A stretch of DNA of 56,110 nucleotides from Phycisphaerales bacterium (GTDB lineage: Bacteria; Planctomycetota; Phycisphaerae; Phycisphaerales; UBA1924), in assembly GCA_029260435.1 (NCBI GenBank), contig JAJDDG010000141.1, positions 1-56,110 of the forward strand. Direction: 5' to 3'. Positions 30,198 through 40,200 of this stretch are shown piece by piece (positions within the stretch are counted from its first letter, which is position 1; every line of letters starts with the position of its first letter). The translations under genes and the position numbers were made by a program. Below the pieces are notes generated by a model, which saw only the letters and a program-made list of their open reading frames with translations, had not been told where the DNA came from and did not search any database.

Positions 30198-32428
30198 TCC
30201 AACTCGGCTCCATCGGGCAATTCGGGGTGCTCATCCTGCTTGTTGTTGAGTTCGCCGCCCAGGATCGCCCTGATGATCGGGGGCATCGGCGGAGCACTGT
30301 TGAGATCGAGCTTCTGCTCCTGCTCGGGCGATCGGCGCTCTTCTGCCTCGGGCGCTTCGGTGAACTGTTCGGGCATAAAGGGCGCAGCATGGATGATCGG
30401 GCCTTCGTCTTCGTTTTCGGCGAGCGCGACCAGCGCGTCGCGTACGCCGTGCGCACGTTGCACAAAATCGGAGAGCCCTTCGCTCACGAAGAGCGGGTTC
30501 TCGACGATGGTCGGTGTGATCGCGAGGAGCAGCTCGGTGCGGATCTCTCGGTCGTCGTGCCCGCGGAAGGCGGCGCCGAAGATGGGGATGTCGGCGAGCA
30601 ACGGGATCTTGTCGGTCGAGTGGCGCGACTCGGTGCGGATGATCCCGCCGATCATGAGCGTGTGCCCGTGCGGGACGATCGCATCGGTCTTGATTTTGCG
30701 CGTCGTGAACGACGGGCCGAGGTCTGTTTCTGCGCCGACCGCGGAGACTTCCTGGTCGATCTCGAGGTGGATGTGTCCTGATTCGTTGATGTGCGGCGTG
30801 ATCGTGAGTTTGACGCCCGTGTCGCGGTACTCGATCTCGCGTCGGATGCCCGTGTTGCCATCGGCCTGGACACTGGTGTCCACGTCTGCGGAGACGAACG
30901 GCACCTCGCCGCCATCCTGGAATTCGCCGATGCTGTTGTCGAGGATGAATAGCTCGGGGCGCGAGAGGATCTCGACGTTTGACTCGTTCTCGAGCGCGGT
31001 GACAACCGCGAGCCCGTCGCCGCCGACGAAGAAGGCGCTGCCGGTCGGGTTCGCGACGACACCCGCCGCGGCGGTGAGGTCGAGCACGCCGAAGCCCTGC
31101 TCGTCTACCGCGTTCAGGAAATACTCGACGCCGTACTGGAGGGCGTCGTTCAATTCGACCTCGAGGATGATGGATTGCACGCGGACCTGCATGGGTGCGC
31201 GGTCGATCGCGTTGACGGTCTGCATCAATTCGGCGTAGTCATCCGGCGTGGCGTGGATGATCATGAAATGGTTGTCCGCGTCGAGCACGAGCCGGATGCC
31301 GGTGTCTGCGGGGTCGTCCTTGCTCTTCTCCATGCGCTCGGAGAAAGTCTGCTCAAGGAGGGACGTGAGCTGCGTCGGTTCGAAATGCTGGATGTGGTAG
31401 AGATAGCGCGAGCGGGTCGCGGCGTCTGTCGTGGTGTCCACGTCCTGGATGAGCGTGCGCACAAGTGTCTGCACGCTCGGGTCCTTGGAGATCACCATGA
31501 GGCGGTCTGTGCCGGGGACCGGGACAAACGCGGCGAGCGGGTTCGTGCCCCCAGCGATGCCGGAGTGCGACGCGATCGTGCGGAGCAGTTCGGCTGCCTT
31601 CTCGGGTGAACGCGATGTGAGGCGGTAGGTCCAGATGTCAACGTCGCCAAACTCGGGCACGTCCAACGCCGCGAGCACGCGCGAGATTTTGTTCAACTGA
31701 CGAACGGTATCGACGAGGATGAGCGTCTGCCCGACCGCGGCGGCCTTGGCACCGTCGGACATCAGATCGGTAACGAGCTGCGTCACCTCGCTCGCGCTGA
31801 GGTAGCGCAGCGTGCGGACGCGGATCGCGGGTTCGTCTGTATTCAGCGCGGTGCGTGCGGTGAGGATCGGCACCTCCGCGGCGCGGGCGATGTCCTTGGC
31901 CTGTCGGATGTGCAGCACGCCAGCGTGGTCGGAGATGGACCACCCGTGCAGCATGGAGAGCCCGCCGAGCAGGTCCATGATGTCCTGGCGGGTCATGTCC
32001 TGATCGATGTCGATCGTGACAGTGCCGGTAACTTTCGGATCGATGACATAATCGCGCCGGAGGAACTCGCCCACGAGCACGCGGAGCACCTCGTCCGCCT
32101 GCACGGCGCGGGCGGCGTATTTCACGCGGACCAGTTCGCCGGGGTGCTTTTCATAGAGCTCCGGGCTCACTCCTTCGGGCGTGCGCTCGGCGACAAGCTT
32201 GCGCTTGGAAACCAGCTCGGCCCCGGTCCCCTCGGATACTTCCTGCGCGGAGAGCAACTGCACAACCGGGCGGTGCTCGCCCGACCAGACGGGGACCTGG
32301 GTTGAGAATGTTGGCTCGGGCGACAAGACCGCGGCCTGGTCGTCCGATGCGCACGAGGCAACCATGGCGAGCGGCAGCGCGGCCCCGGCGGCGAGGAGGA
32401 GTTGGATCGAGCTTGGGGAGTGACGCAT
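30194..32428 (-). CDS. gspD: T2SS outer-membrane secretin GspD, predicted lipoprotein
   Basis: Forms the outer-membrane channel. From ATG 32428 the product is 744 residues: signal with lipobox VASC (in LAMVASCASDD), N0/N1-N3 ring domains (VKYAARAVQADEVLRVLVG, VRTLRYLSASEVTQLVTDL), and the secretin barrel with VQSIILEVELNDALQYGVE, VEILSRPELFILDN, VKLTITPHIN and the signature HGHTLMIGGIIRTE. After the barrel there is a long acidic, Pro-rich tail. Model GspD proteins are not lipoproteins themselves and use a pilotin; here the lipid anchor on the secretin could replace it. Only secretin gene in the window. Confidence 0.93.
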   Translation of the reverse strand: MRHSPSSIQLLLAAGAALPLAMVASCASDDQAAVLSPEPTFSTQVPVWSGEHRPVVQLLSAQEVSEGTGAELVSKRKLVAERTPEGVSPELYEKHPGELVRVKYAARAVQADEVLRVLVGEFLRRDYVIDPKVTGTVTIDIDQDMTRQDIMDLLGGLSMLHGWSISDHAGVLHIRQAKDIARAAEVPILTARTALNTDEPAIRVRTLRYLSASEVTQLVTDLMSDGAKAAAVGQTLILVDTVRQLNKISRVLAALDVPEFGDVDIWTYRLTSRSPEKAAELLRTIASHSGIAGGTNPLAAFVPVPGTDRLMVISKDPSVQTLVRTLIQDVDTTTDAATRSRYLYHIQHFEPTQLTSLLEQTFSERMEKSKDDPADTGIRLVLDADNHFMIIHATPDDYAELMQTVNAIDRAPMQVRVQSIILEVELNDALQYGVEYFLNAVDEQGFGVLDLTAAAGVVANPTGSAFFVGGDGLAVVTALENESNVEILSRPELFILDNSIGEFQDGGEVPFVSADVDTSVQADGNTGIRREIEYRDTGVKLTITPHINESGHIHLEIDQEVSAVGAETDLGPSFTTRKIKTDAIVPHGHTLMIGGIIRTESRHSTDKIPLLADIPIFGAAFRGHDDREIRTELLLAITPTIVENPLFVSEGLSDFVQRAHGVRDALVALAENEDEGPIIHAAPFMPEQFTEAPEAEERRSPEQEQKLDLNSAPPMPPIIRAILGGELNNKQDEHPELPDGAELD

Positions 32429-32453
32429 TGCGGTCCCTTCCGTGGGTATTGGG

Positions 32454-33731
32454 TCACATAGTGCCGACATCATTCATCGCGAGCATGCCGACGATCAGGG
32501 CATAGGCTACCCATGAGACGATGCCCGCGAGGAACAGGATGATCGCGGGCTCCATAAGGACCAGCAGGCGGTCCGTTGTTCGTTGTTGTGCCTCGGCGCA
32601 TGCGACGCTGGCGCGGCGCATCGCGCCGGGCAGTTCGCCCGTCCGTGAGCCGATGCGCACCATCACGAGGGGCATCGGCGGCAGGACGCGGTGCGTTTCC
32701 AGAGACTCCCCCAGATCAATGCCCTCGCGGACATCCGCCCGGACAGACTCCAGACGCTCTGCGAGAACCGGAGAGGAGAGCGAATCGCGCGCCTGCGCGA
32801 TGCCCGTGAGCAGGTCGCCGCCACCCTCCAGCATGGTCGCGATCAGGTCGCAGGCGATGCCGGCGTCGCGGTGCCAGGCGAGCCCCCCCACCACCGGCAG
32901 ACGCAGGATGTACTCGGCGAATGTTCGCTTGAGCGATGGGGAGATCAGCGTGCGACGCATGAGCCAGGCAACGATCGCGAGGATCAGGATCGGCGGGAGC
33001 GCCCAGACGATGTACCGGCTCGCGCTGAGTGTGAGCGCGGTAGGCAACGGCAGTTCGCCGCCCAGGGTCGTGAGCGTTTCGGCGAATTTCGGGATCACGA
33101 ATGTCGCGAGCACCCACACGACGCCCAGCGCCGCGATCATCAGGATGATCGGGTAGGCGAGTCGCCCCATCACGGTCTGCGCGAGTTTCTGGCGACGCTC
33201 AAGCGAGGAAGCAACGAGATCCACGGCGTGCGCAAGCTTGCCCGACTCGTGCCCCATGCGGAGCAGCGCGATGTGCTGGCGCTCGCTCAGCCCGCGCTCG
33301 TGCGAGGCCGCGTCGGCGAGCGATGCACCCGATCGCAAAGCGTTGCGCACGCGAGAGCACGCGCCAGCGAGGCGCGGGTTGCGCGCGAGATCGTGCATCG
33401 TTGACAGAGCCGATTCGATCGGCACCTGGCTTTCGAGCAGCGTGCGGAGAGTCGAGTAGAACCAGATGGTGTCGCCCTTGCCCAGACGCGCCGGACCAAA
33501 CGAGCGGCGCAGCGCATCACCGATGTGCGCCGGGCGGATCTCGATGGCGAGCAAACCGCGCTCGCGGAGCAGGTCTCTCAGCGATTGCTCGTCGGGCGCT
33601 TCTTCCCGACCCGCGACAACCCCACCTCCACCGCTCCCCCCACCGCTCCCCGATGTCTTGGCTGCGTGCGCATCGACCGCACTGGCGCTGCCCGGCGCAA
33701 ACGGGACTGCTGTGTACGCGAATTGCGTCAT
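32454..33731 (-). CDS. gspF: T2SS inner-membrane protein GspF
   Basis: Polytopic platform protein with two GspF domains. The first spans residues ~75-200 (SVPIESALSTMHDLARN-like region with GKLAHAVDLVASSLERR), then membrane helices (YPIILMIAALGVVWVLATF; IVWALPPILILAIVAWLM), the second domain (DLLTGIAQARDSL...IGSRTGELPGAM) and a last helix (IILFLAGIVSWVAYALIVGM). The N-terminus has a Gly/Ser-rich insertion near residues 28-42. 425 residues. ATG 33731 overlaps the gspE stop by 4 bases (ATGA). Confidence 0.9.
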   Translation of the reverse strand: MTQFAYTAVPFAPGSASAVDAHAAKTSGSGGGSGGGGVVAGREEAPDEQSLRDLLRERGLLAIEIRPAHIGDALRRSFGPARLGKGDTIWFYSTLRTLLESQVPIESALSTMHDLARNPRLAGACSRVRNALRSGASLADAASHERGLSERQHIALLRMGHESGKLAHAVDLVASSLERRQKLAQTVMGRLAYPIILMIAALGVVWVLATFVIPKFAETLTTLGGELPLPTALTLSASRYIVWALPPILILAIVAWLMRRTLISPSLKRTFAEYILRLPVVGGLAWHRDAGIACDLIATMLEGGGDLLTGIAQARDSLSSPVLAERLESVRADVREGIDLGESLETHRVLPPMPLVMVRIGSRTGELPGAMRRASVACAEAQQRTTDRLLVLMEPAIILFLAGIVSWVAYALIVGMLAMNDVGTM

Positions 33732-35431
33732 GCCTCACCCCCAGCAGCCCCGGCGTGCGCGTACCCAAGCACGCGGACGACCTCTGCTTCGTCCGTGATG
33801 CCCTCGTCGAGCAACCGGCGAGCACCCGCGCCGAGATCAACGAAACCATCATCCATCAGGCATCTGCGGATCGCTTGTTCGTCTCCGCTCTGGGCGAGCT
33901 GTCGCTTGATGCCGGGAGTAGTGCGCGCGAGTTCCATCACCGCAACGCGTCCCTTGTACCCGAAGCCTGCGCATGCCTCACACGCTTCTCGTTTGCCTGG
34001 ATCATTCCCGCACGCTTTGCACACCTTGCGGAGCAGGCGTTGGGCGGCGATGCCCTCGACCGCGGCGCTGACGAGGAACGGCTCGATGCCCATATCGATC
34101 AGGCGGACGAACGAGCCGGGTACGTCGTTTGTGTGGAGCGTCGAGAGCACCATGTGCCCGGTGAGCGAGGCCTGGAACGCGATCTGTGCGGTTTCCGCGT
34201 CGCGGATCTCCCCGACAAGCACGACATCCGGGTCGTGACGCAGCATGTGGCGGAGGGAGTTGGAGAAGGACATCCCGACGCCCGGGTTCACCTGGATCTG
34301 GTTCACACCGTCCATCGCGAACTCGACCGGATCTTCGACCGTGATGATCTTGCGTTCGACGCCGAGGATACGCTGCAGGATGGCGTAGAGCGTTGTCGTC
34401 TTGCCCGAGCCGGTGGGGCCGGTGACGAGCAGGATGCCGTGGGCGAGCGATGCGATATTCATCAACTCGTTGATCTGTTCGGGGAAGAACCCGAGCGCGC
34501 CGAGGTCCACGTCTTCGAGTTTGGCGCGGTCCTGCAAACGGATCACCGCGTCCTGCCCGTACATCGTCGGCACGATCGAGACGCGCATGTCCACCTGGCG
34601 CCCGCGGAGGCGCATGCGGATGCGCCCGTCCTGCGCCTTGCGGCGTTCGGCGATGTCGAGATTCGAGAGGATCTTGATGCGGCACAGCAGGGGCTCGAAC
34701 ATCCGCGCGGGGGGCGGCGGGGATTCGGCGAGCATGCCGTCCACACGCAGGCGCAGCGCGACACGGTGGTCGAACCGTTCGAGGTGGATGTCTGATGCGC
34801 CGAGTTCCATCGCGCGCTCGACGGTCTGGTTGAAAAACCGGACGACCGGTGCTTCGGACGCCATATCGCGCAGCGCGCTGATCTCACCCGAGACATCCAA
34901 TCGCTCGGCAACTGCGTCCGCCGTGCGCTCGGTGTGGTGCCTGCGGCTCTCGAGGAATATCTCGATATCTTTGTGGGTGCCGATCTCCACGCCCGTGATC
35001 GACCCGGCGTAGCGTGCGGCGACCGCCTGCCACGAACGCCGATCACCCGGATCGCTCACGACAAGTCGCACCCGCGCGGGTGGCGCGTCGGCGTCCTCGC
35101 GGTCGGTGTCCTCGTCGAGCACGAGCAGCCCTGCGGAGGACATAAACGTGTGCGACACACTCGCGCTCAACGGCGAACGCTCCGCAACCGCCACCCATCG
35201 CTTCACTTCCAGCATCGCCGAGAGCGAATCGGCGAGCGCGGGCTCGGCGACGGCACCGAGATCCAGCAGCGCACGCAATGGCGAAGCGTCCTGCTGACGC
35301 GCGACCTCCTGCGCAATGCGCCAGTCATGCTCCGCGAGCACACCCGAACGCACCGCGTGGTCACGGAACACCTCGGCGTCGAACACGAGCGGTGCGACGC
35401 GCCGGGTTGGCTCCAGCGCCGGGCTCGTCAT
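33728..35431 (-). CDS. gspE: T2SS ATPase GspE
   Basis: Hexameric cytoplasmic ATPase that drives pseudopilus growth. N-terminal T2SSE_N domain, then ASDIHLERFDHRVALRLRVDG, Walker A GPTGSGKTTTL near residues 335-345, Walker B region PDVVLVGEIRDAET, His box HMVLSTLHTND and the zinc site CKAC...CEAC. 567 residues, normal. Start overlaps gspG stop by 4 bases (ATGA). Distinct from the pilB product at 23122, so the window encodes separate ATPases for T4P and T2SS. Confidence 0.93.
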   Translation of the reverse strand: MTSPALEPTRRVAPLVFDAEVFRDHAVRSGVLAEHDWRIAQEVARQQDASPLRALLDLGAVAEPALADSLSAMLEVKRWVAVAERSPLSASVSHTFMSSAGLLVLDEDTDREDADAPPARVRLVVSDPGDRRSWQAVAARYAGSITGVEIGTHKDIEIFLESRRHHTERTADAVAERLDVSGEISALRDMASEAPVVRFFNQTVERAMELGASDIHLERFDHRVALRLRVDGMLAESPPPPARMFEPLLCRIKILSNLDIAERRKAQDGRIRMRLRGRQVDMRVSIVPTMYGQDAVIRLQDRAKLEDVDLGALGFFPEQINELMNIASLAHGILLVTGPTGSGKTTTLYAILQRILGVERKIITVEDPVEFAMDGVNQIQVNPGVGMSFSNSLRHMLRHDPDVVLVGEIRDAETAQIAFQASLTGHMVLSTLHTNDVPGSFVRLIDMGIEPFLVSAAVEGIAAQRLLRKVCKACGNDPGKREACEACAGFGYKGRVAVMELARTTPGIKRQLAQSGDEQAIRRCLMDDGFVDLGAGARRLLDEGITDEAEVVRVLGYAHAGAAGGEA

Positions 35432-35868
35432 TTGCGGATGTCCAAATCTTCGTTCTCGCCCTCGCCGCCGGGTGTGCCGTCCGCGCCGTAGGAGATGATG
35501 CGGAAGCCGAAGTTGTCATCGAGCTTGTAGATGAAGTCGCGCTTCCACCCGTCTATCGGAAGCGTCTCTTTGTCAAGCTTTGGATCCCAATCCGCTTCGT
35601 CGATCCAGTCCGGACGTTTGACAAGAGCTGTCAGCCCCTCGTCCTCAGACGGATAGCGTCCATATTCGAGCTTGAACTCGTCAACCGCAATCTGCAATGA
35701 AGCCATCTGCGCCTTCGTGGTTTTCTCCTGCGCCTTGCCGAATGCGTCGCCGAAGCGCGGCAGGACCAGCGCTGCGAGCAGCCCGATGATCGCGAGCACG
35801 ATCAGTAGCTCGAAGAGCGAGAAGCCAGCGCGCGCATGCAGTGCGTTGGTGTGCTTGGTCGGCCTCAT
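35428..35868 (-). CDS. gspG: T2SS major pseudopilin GspG
   Basis: 146 residues. Leader of 15 residues ending ARAG, then FSLFELLIVLAIIGLLAAL with Glu5. The C-terminal half carries the GspG block: YGRYPSEDEGLTALV, and a loop ISYGADGTPGGEGENEDL, which corresponds to the calcium-binding site of GspG. It is the only major-type pseudopilin in the window. ATG 35868 overlaps the gspH stop (ATGA); its own stop overlaps the gspE start. Confidence 0.95.
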   Translation of the reverse strand: MRPTKHTNALHARAGFSLFELLIVLAIIGLLAALVLPRFGDAFGKAQEKTTKAQMASLQIAVDEFKLEYGRYPSEDEGLTALVKRPDWIDEADWDPKLDKETLPIDGWKRDFIYKLDDNFGFRIISYGADGTPGGEGENEDLDIRK

Positions 35869-36434
35869 CGGTCGGCCCCTCCTTGGTCGCGGGGCGAAGG
35901 ATCCATCGCTCGCCCAAGTTCGATCGCCCCGGAAATTGGATCGAACTCGATTCGTGGCAATAGTGTATCGGACCCGCCACCACTCGCGAAAGCGATCATG
36001 CGCCGACGTGTCCGCCCATCGGGCTCAAACACCACCTCTACCCTGCCCATCATGCCTTCATCCGGCTCGTGAAGGGGTGTTGGCTCGTTATCGATCTGCG
36101 AAATCACCAGCCCCGAGCAGGTGAAACGACGCGAAAGATCGGCGTAATCGCACTCCAGGGCGGTTTCCGTCGCCCGTATCGTCACCCCGACCGCCTCGCC
36201 ATGCTTCATCGCCTCCACCCGAGCCAGCTGCAACTCGGAGGCGAGATGGGTGATCGCGTTCCGCTGATCGCGGGTCTGAGAGCCCCGCCCGATCCCGAGC
36301 GCGACGACACCCGCAAGCATCCCCGCGATCGCGAGGACAACAATCAGCTCCAGGAGCGTGAACCCCCGCCCTCTGCCCGATTGCGCTTGGATCGTGAGCA
36401 CTGGTCTATCGGCTTCGCATGATCTCGATCGCAT
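35865..36434 (-). CDS. gspH: T2SS minor pseudopilin GspH
   Basis: Prepilin with cleavage site GRG/FTLLELIVVLAIAGML and Glu5, followed by a beta-rich GspH domain (VEAMKHGEAVGVTIRA, VEVVFEPDGRTRRRMIAF). ATG 36434 gives 189 residues and overlaps the dockerin gene by 29 bases. GTG 36401 would give a 13-residue leader, more typical of pseudopilins, and lies 4 bases after the dockerin gene stop. Neither start has a good ribosome binding site. First gene of the T2SS operon proper, and its closeness to the upstream gene suggests cotranscription. Confidence 0.85.
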   Translation of the reverse strand: MRSRSCEADRPVLTIQAQSGRGRGFTLLELIVVLAIAGMLAGVVALGIGRGSQTRDQRNAITHLASELQLARVEAMKHGEAVGVTIRATETALECDYADLSRRFTCSGLVISQIDNEPTPLHEPDEGMMGRVEVVFEPDGRTRRRMIAFASGGGSDTLLPRIEFDPISGAIELGRAMDPSPRDQGGADR

Positions 36435-37128
36435 CCGCCGTGGTCACCACGCCGTCCGCGTTGACATCCGCCCGGGAGATCACGTCCGCGGAGACACCCG
36501 CGCCGCGCCCGGTCACGATCCGAAGGACGAGCGCCGCATCGCGTGTCGTGATTTTTCCGTCCGAATCCACGTCCCGGTTCGGCCCGCTCGTGCCGCCTCC
36601 TGTGTCGCCGGTACCACCACCGCCCGTTGTCGGCTGGACACCGACGTGCAGGTTCAGCGCGCGGGTTGGAGTGAGATCGAACCCGGGCAAATCGACCGGG
36701 AGCGGCGGGACATCCTCGCCCGTGTAACGGTAGGTAACCCCTTCGCCCTGGGCATTTTCCAGTCGCACGTCCTCACGGATCGTGTCGGTGCTCGAATCGA
36801 AGAACTTGACGGTCACGGTCTCGCGGTTGGTCGCGCCCTCGACGAGCTGCGTCTCAGGGATATCGCCGAACACGATCACCGCGAACTCCGCGGTGTCGTC
36901 GCCCGTGCCCCACGTGAACGAGCCGACCAGCTCGCCGTCGGCGAACATCCCAACCTGATCACCGATCTCGACCGCGCCGACCGAATCCTCAAGGATGATC
37001 GCGCCAGCGACGCGCTCGCGGATATCGGTCGAGCCGGGGATACCGAATCCCTGCGCGTAACCATGCGCCGCGCCGATCATGACGATCAGCCCGCACACGA
37101 GCGATCTTGTGTACCCCGGGATGTGCAT
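36406..37128 (-). CDS. secreted protein with C-terminal type I dockerin-like domain
   Basis: 240 residues from ATG 37128, which follows a perfect AGGAGG at 6 bases. Signal peptide: SLVCGLIVMIGAAHGYAQG, cleaved after AQ or nearby. The mature N-terminal domain is beta-rich (VGAVEIGDQVGMFADGELV, VTVKFFDSSTD) and not recognised. A Gly/Thr-rich linker follows, then two calcium-loop repeats: DVDSDGKITTRDAALVLR and DVNADGVVTTADAIEIM, the dockerin type I pattern. Placed immediately before gspH with overlap or near-contact, so it is probably made together with the T2SS. That makes it a candidate substrate or accessory protein (inference). Confidence 0.8.
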   Translation of the reverse strand: MHIPGYTRSLVCGLIVMIGAAHGYAQGFGIPGSTDIRERVAGAIILEDSVGAVEIGDQVGMFADGELVGSFTWGTGDDTAEFAVIVFGDIPETQLVEGATNRETVTVKFFDSSTDTIREDVRLENAQGEGVTYRYTGEDVPPLPVDLPGFDLTPTRALNLHVGVQPTTGGGGTGDTGGGTSGPNRDVDSDGKITTRDAALVLRIVTGRGAGVSADVISRADVNADGVVTTADAIEIMRSR

Positions 37129-37182
37129 CGGACGCCTCCTTCGTGCCCTGATCATAGATCGGGCGAGCGTCATGGTACCGCG

Positions 37183-37220
37183 CAAAAACGAAAAACGGGA
37201 GCCCGCGATGGGCCCCCGTT
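37183..37220 (-). terminator. intrinsic terminator after the 1356-residue secreted protein gene
   Basis: On the minus strand: ACGGGGGCCC-ATCGC-GGGCTCCCGT followed by TTTTCGTTTTT. Strong GC stem and T-rich tail, about 35 bases after the stop at 37252. It separates the large gene from the dockerin/T2SS genes. Confidence 0.85.
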
Positions 37221-37251
37221 GGGGATCAGTCTAGATCAGGCGTATGCCCGA

Positions 37252-40200
37252 TTAGTTGTCGAAGTGGACAAAGAGAGGCTGCCCGTCTTCCACCGAGGAG
37301 GTGTTGTTCGGGTTGCCCGCGGCACCGTTGGCGTGCGAGGACACGTCGATGACGCCGCCGCCCTGGTTATCGAAGGTGATGATGTAGTCGGCATCGGTGT
37401 TCGCCGTGAAGAAGCCGGTCGCGGGGTCGTAGGAAGTGGTGTTGGTGCCGAGGAACCAACCCTGGTTGCTCGACGAGTTGCTGAAGTCGCCGGGGGCGAA
37501 GATCGCGCCGGAGCTCAGCGGGCTGCCGAACTGGAAGCACCCGTACTCCTGACCACCGTCGTTGTTGAAGAAGCCGAAGCCGTACCCGCCGACCTGGTTG
37601 GTAGCGCTGTCGCCCATCTGGACGCCGAAGCTGGTCATGTTGAACCAGAAGTGGGAGAAGCAGTCGGCGTCGATCACGATCGAATCGAGCAGGTCGGAGC
37701 CATCATCGGAGATGTTCCAAACGCCGTCCGTGGTGTCGTCTTCCCAGAAGACGAACTGGTCGAGCGCCCCGACAGCCGGAAGACCGGTGCCGATGAACAC
37801 GTCGCCCGATACGACACCCGCGGGCAGAGCCGGACGGTTGCCAGCGGCGCGAGCCCAACCACCGACGTGCGGGAAGCCTTCGAGGTTCCAGCCCGGGAAG
37901 ATGGTCTGCGAGCCGACGTAGTCGAGCTCGATGTCGAAGGGGGTTGCGTCGAACGCCGAACCGGAATCCTGGACGCGGTTGTGGGCGGAGAAGAGCAGCG
38001 GACCGCCGCCCTGGTTCGCCAGGTCAACCGAGGTCAGGAGGCTCGAGCACGCGAAGCGCTGCCCGTCTGGAGTCTCGACAACCACGATGACCGGGAGGTC
38101 GATGGCGTCGAGGGTCGAACGGCCGTTGAAGGCCGCGATGGGACCGGAGTGGTGGAGGTTGTAGGAGCCGTCGTCCGAGGTGATGACGGTCGCCGAGAAG
38201 ATCGGGTCGCCGCCGAACTCGAAGCCGGAGCTGTAGAAGTCCTGGATCGTGCCGTTGTTGGAACGCATGACGTCCCAGCAGAGATCGAGGGAGCCGCTGG
38301 TGACCTTGTCGGCGTTGGTCTCGCCGGTGCCGGAGAAGGTGATGTTGGAGAAGGAGCGGATATTGAGGCTCAGGTCGATGACGTCCTCGAAGGTTTCGGA
38401 GTCGGTGCTGTCCTTGAAGTTGCGGTAGTACTGGTAGTTGTCGTTATCGCGGTGCGAGTAGATGAAGGGCTCAAGACCGAGGATGACATCCGTGAACGCC
38501 TCCATGGAGTTCTCGTCGTCATTACGGCTCTGGGTCCACCGGACGTTGTTGTGCGTCGCCGTGGCGCGGAAGACAACCGGGATCGCGTTGAGTGCGAAGA
38601 CCTTGGTGCCACGCGGGGCGGGCGAACCGCCGATGGTGACCGTGCCGGAGATCGGCATGATCGCGACGCTCTGTGTCTCGGCGTCCGGAGCGACAATATC
38701 AGCCGCATCGAAGGTGGCGTCCACGTTGCTCGTGGGCACGCCGGGCTCGCCAGCACCGGTGTCGGAGTTGACGAGCGAGGCATCGGTGGAACCGTTGTAG
38801 GTGACGTTGATGGTCGAGGTCATGGAGATCTGACCGTCGGTGAAGGTAAGGATGATGACCTTGCCGTTGGAGCCATCGACAGCAATGCTGGTGATCACAC
38901 CACCGAAGCCGGCAACGGTGAAGTCAGAAACAGCGAGCGTGGTCGCGTCGATGTTCTGGTTCATGGTCATCCGGCACTCATCCGCGAAGCCGTCAGAGTC
39001 GGAGTCCACGAGGAACGCCGCGTAGACGACCGAGCCGTCGAGCGCCTGGGAGAAGGGCACGTAGGGAGCGACCGCGTTGGCGATGGTCGCCGCCGAGACG
39101 ACAAACGCGTTGCCGGTGGCATCGGCCCAACCGGCACCGGAGCCGACGTTGAACGTGTTGCCGGCAGCGAGGTCGGCGGTGTGGTTCTGGTTCTCACCAA
39201 GGACCGCACCGTTTGCGAGACCAAAGTTCCATACGTCGCCGTTGGCGAACGGGGTGCCGTCCGGGCCGTAGGTGATCGCGGTCTCGGTGGTGTTGCCGTC
39301 GGTCGGGGCCGCCGAGAAGTTCTCGGAAGCGAAGATGCCCAGGCGGTTGTTGGCGAGCTCATCGCCGAGGTCGTTCGGACCGGGGGGGTTGCCCAGGTTG
39401 AGATCATCGACCTCGCGGAGGTACTGGTTGTTGTTGGCGTTGGTCTGGTTGTCGCCGGTGAAGAAGGCACCGAGCGCGAGGACCGGGCCCGCCCGGTCGG
39501 TATCGATCGACTCGTTGCCGAGCACGCCGAGGTCCAGGGAGTTCCCGTTGGCATCATCAAAGGTGCCACCGCTGTCGTAGTCGAGCTCGAGGGCCGAGGG
39601 GCCGCCCGTGCCGGGGGTCGCTTCGCCATCGGTATCCAGCGCACCCGCGAAGGTGTCGCCGTCCCAGTCGGGCTGGGCCGGGTCGAAGTTCAGGGCAACC
39701 GCGTTGCCCGTCTCGATGCGGGTCGGGGCGCCGGCGGTGTTGGCCATGCCGACGCTCTCGGAGGTGATGCTCGTGATCGTCACGCCAGCAGCACCGGCGG
39801 CGGTCGCGTCGAGCGTGAGCGCACCACCGGGGGTGATCTGAGCGAAGGGGTTGACGTTCACGTTCACGATATCGATCGTGAAGTTCGCAGCCGTGACGCT
39901 CATCGGGGTGACCGGCTCGTCGAAGATGATCGAACAGGCGTCCATGTTGCCGTCACCGTTGAAGTCGTGCCAAGCGAAGTCGTCAACAGACGGGTCAATC
40001 GCATCGCTGCAGTTGCTCGTGGAGTTGGCAGCAATCGCGGAGCCGAAGATCGACGAGGGCGGGTTGCCCGTGATGTCGGTCGTGAAAGAGTAAGTGCCGC
40101 CGTCGGTCGCGAGACCGTCGGCCCAGATCAGATCCGTGCCGCCAGCGTTGCACGTGACGAGCACCGCAGACGAGTTGTTCGGATCGATCGCAGCACCGGC

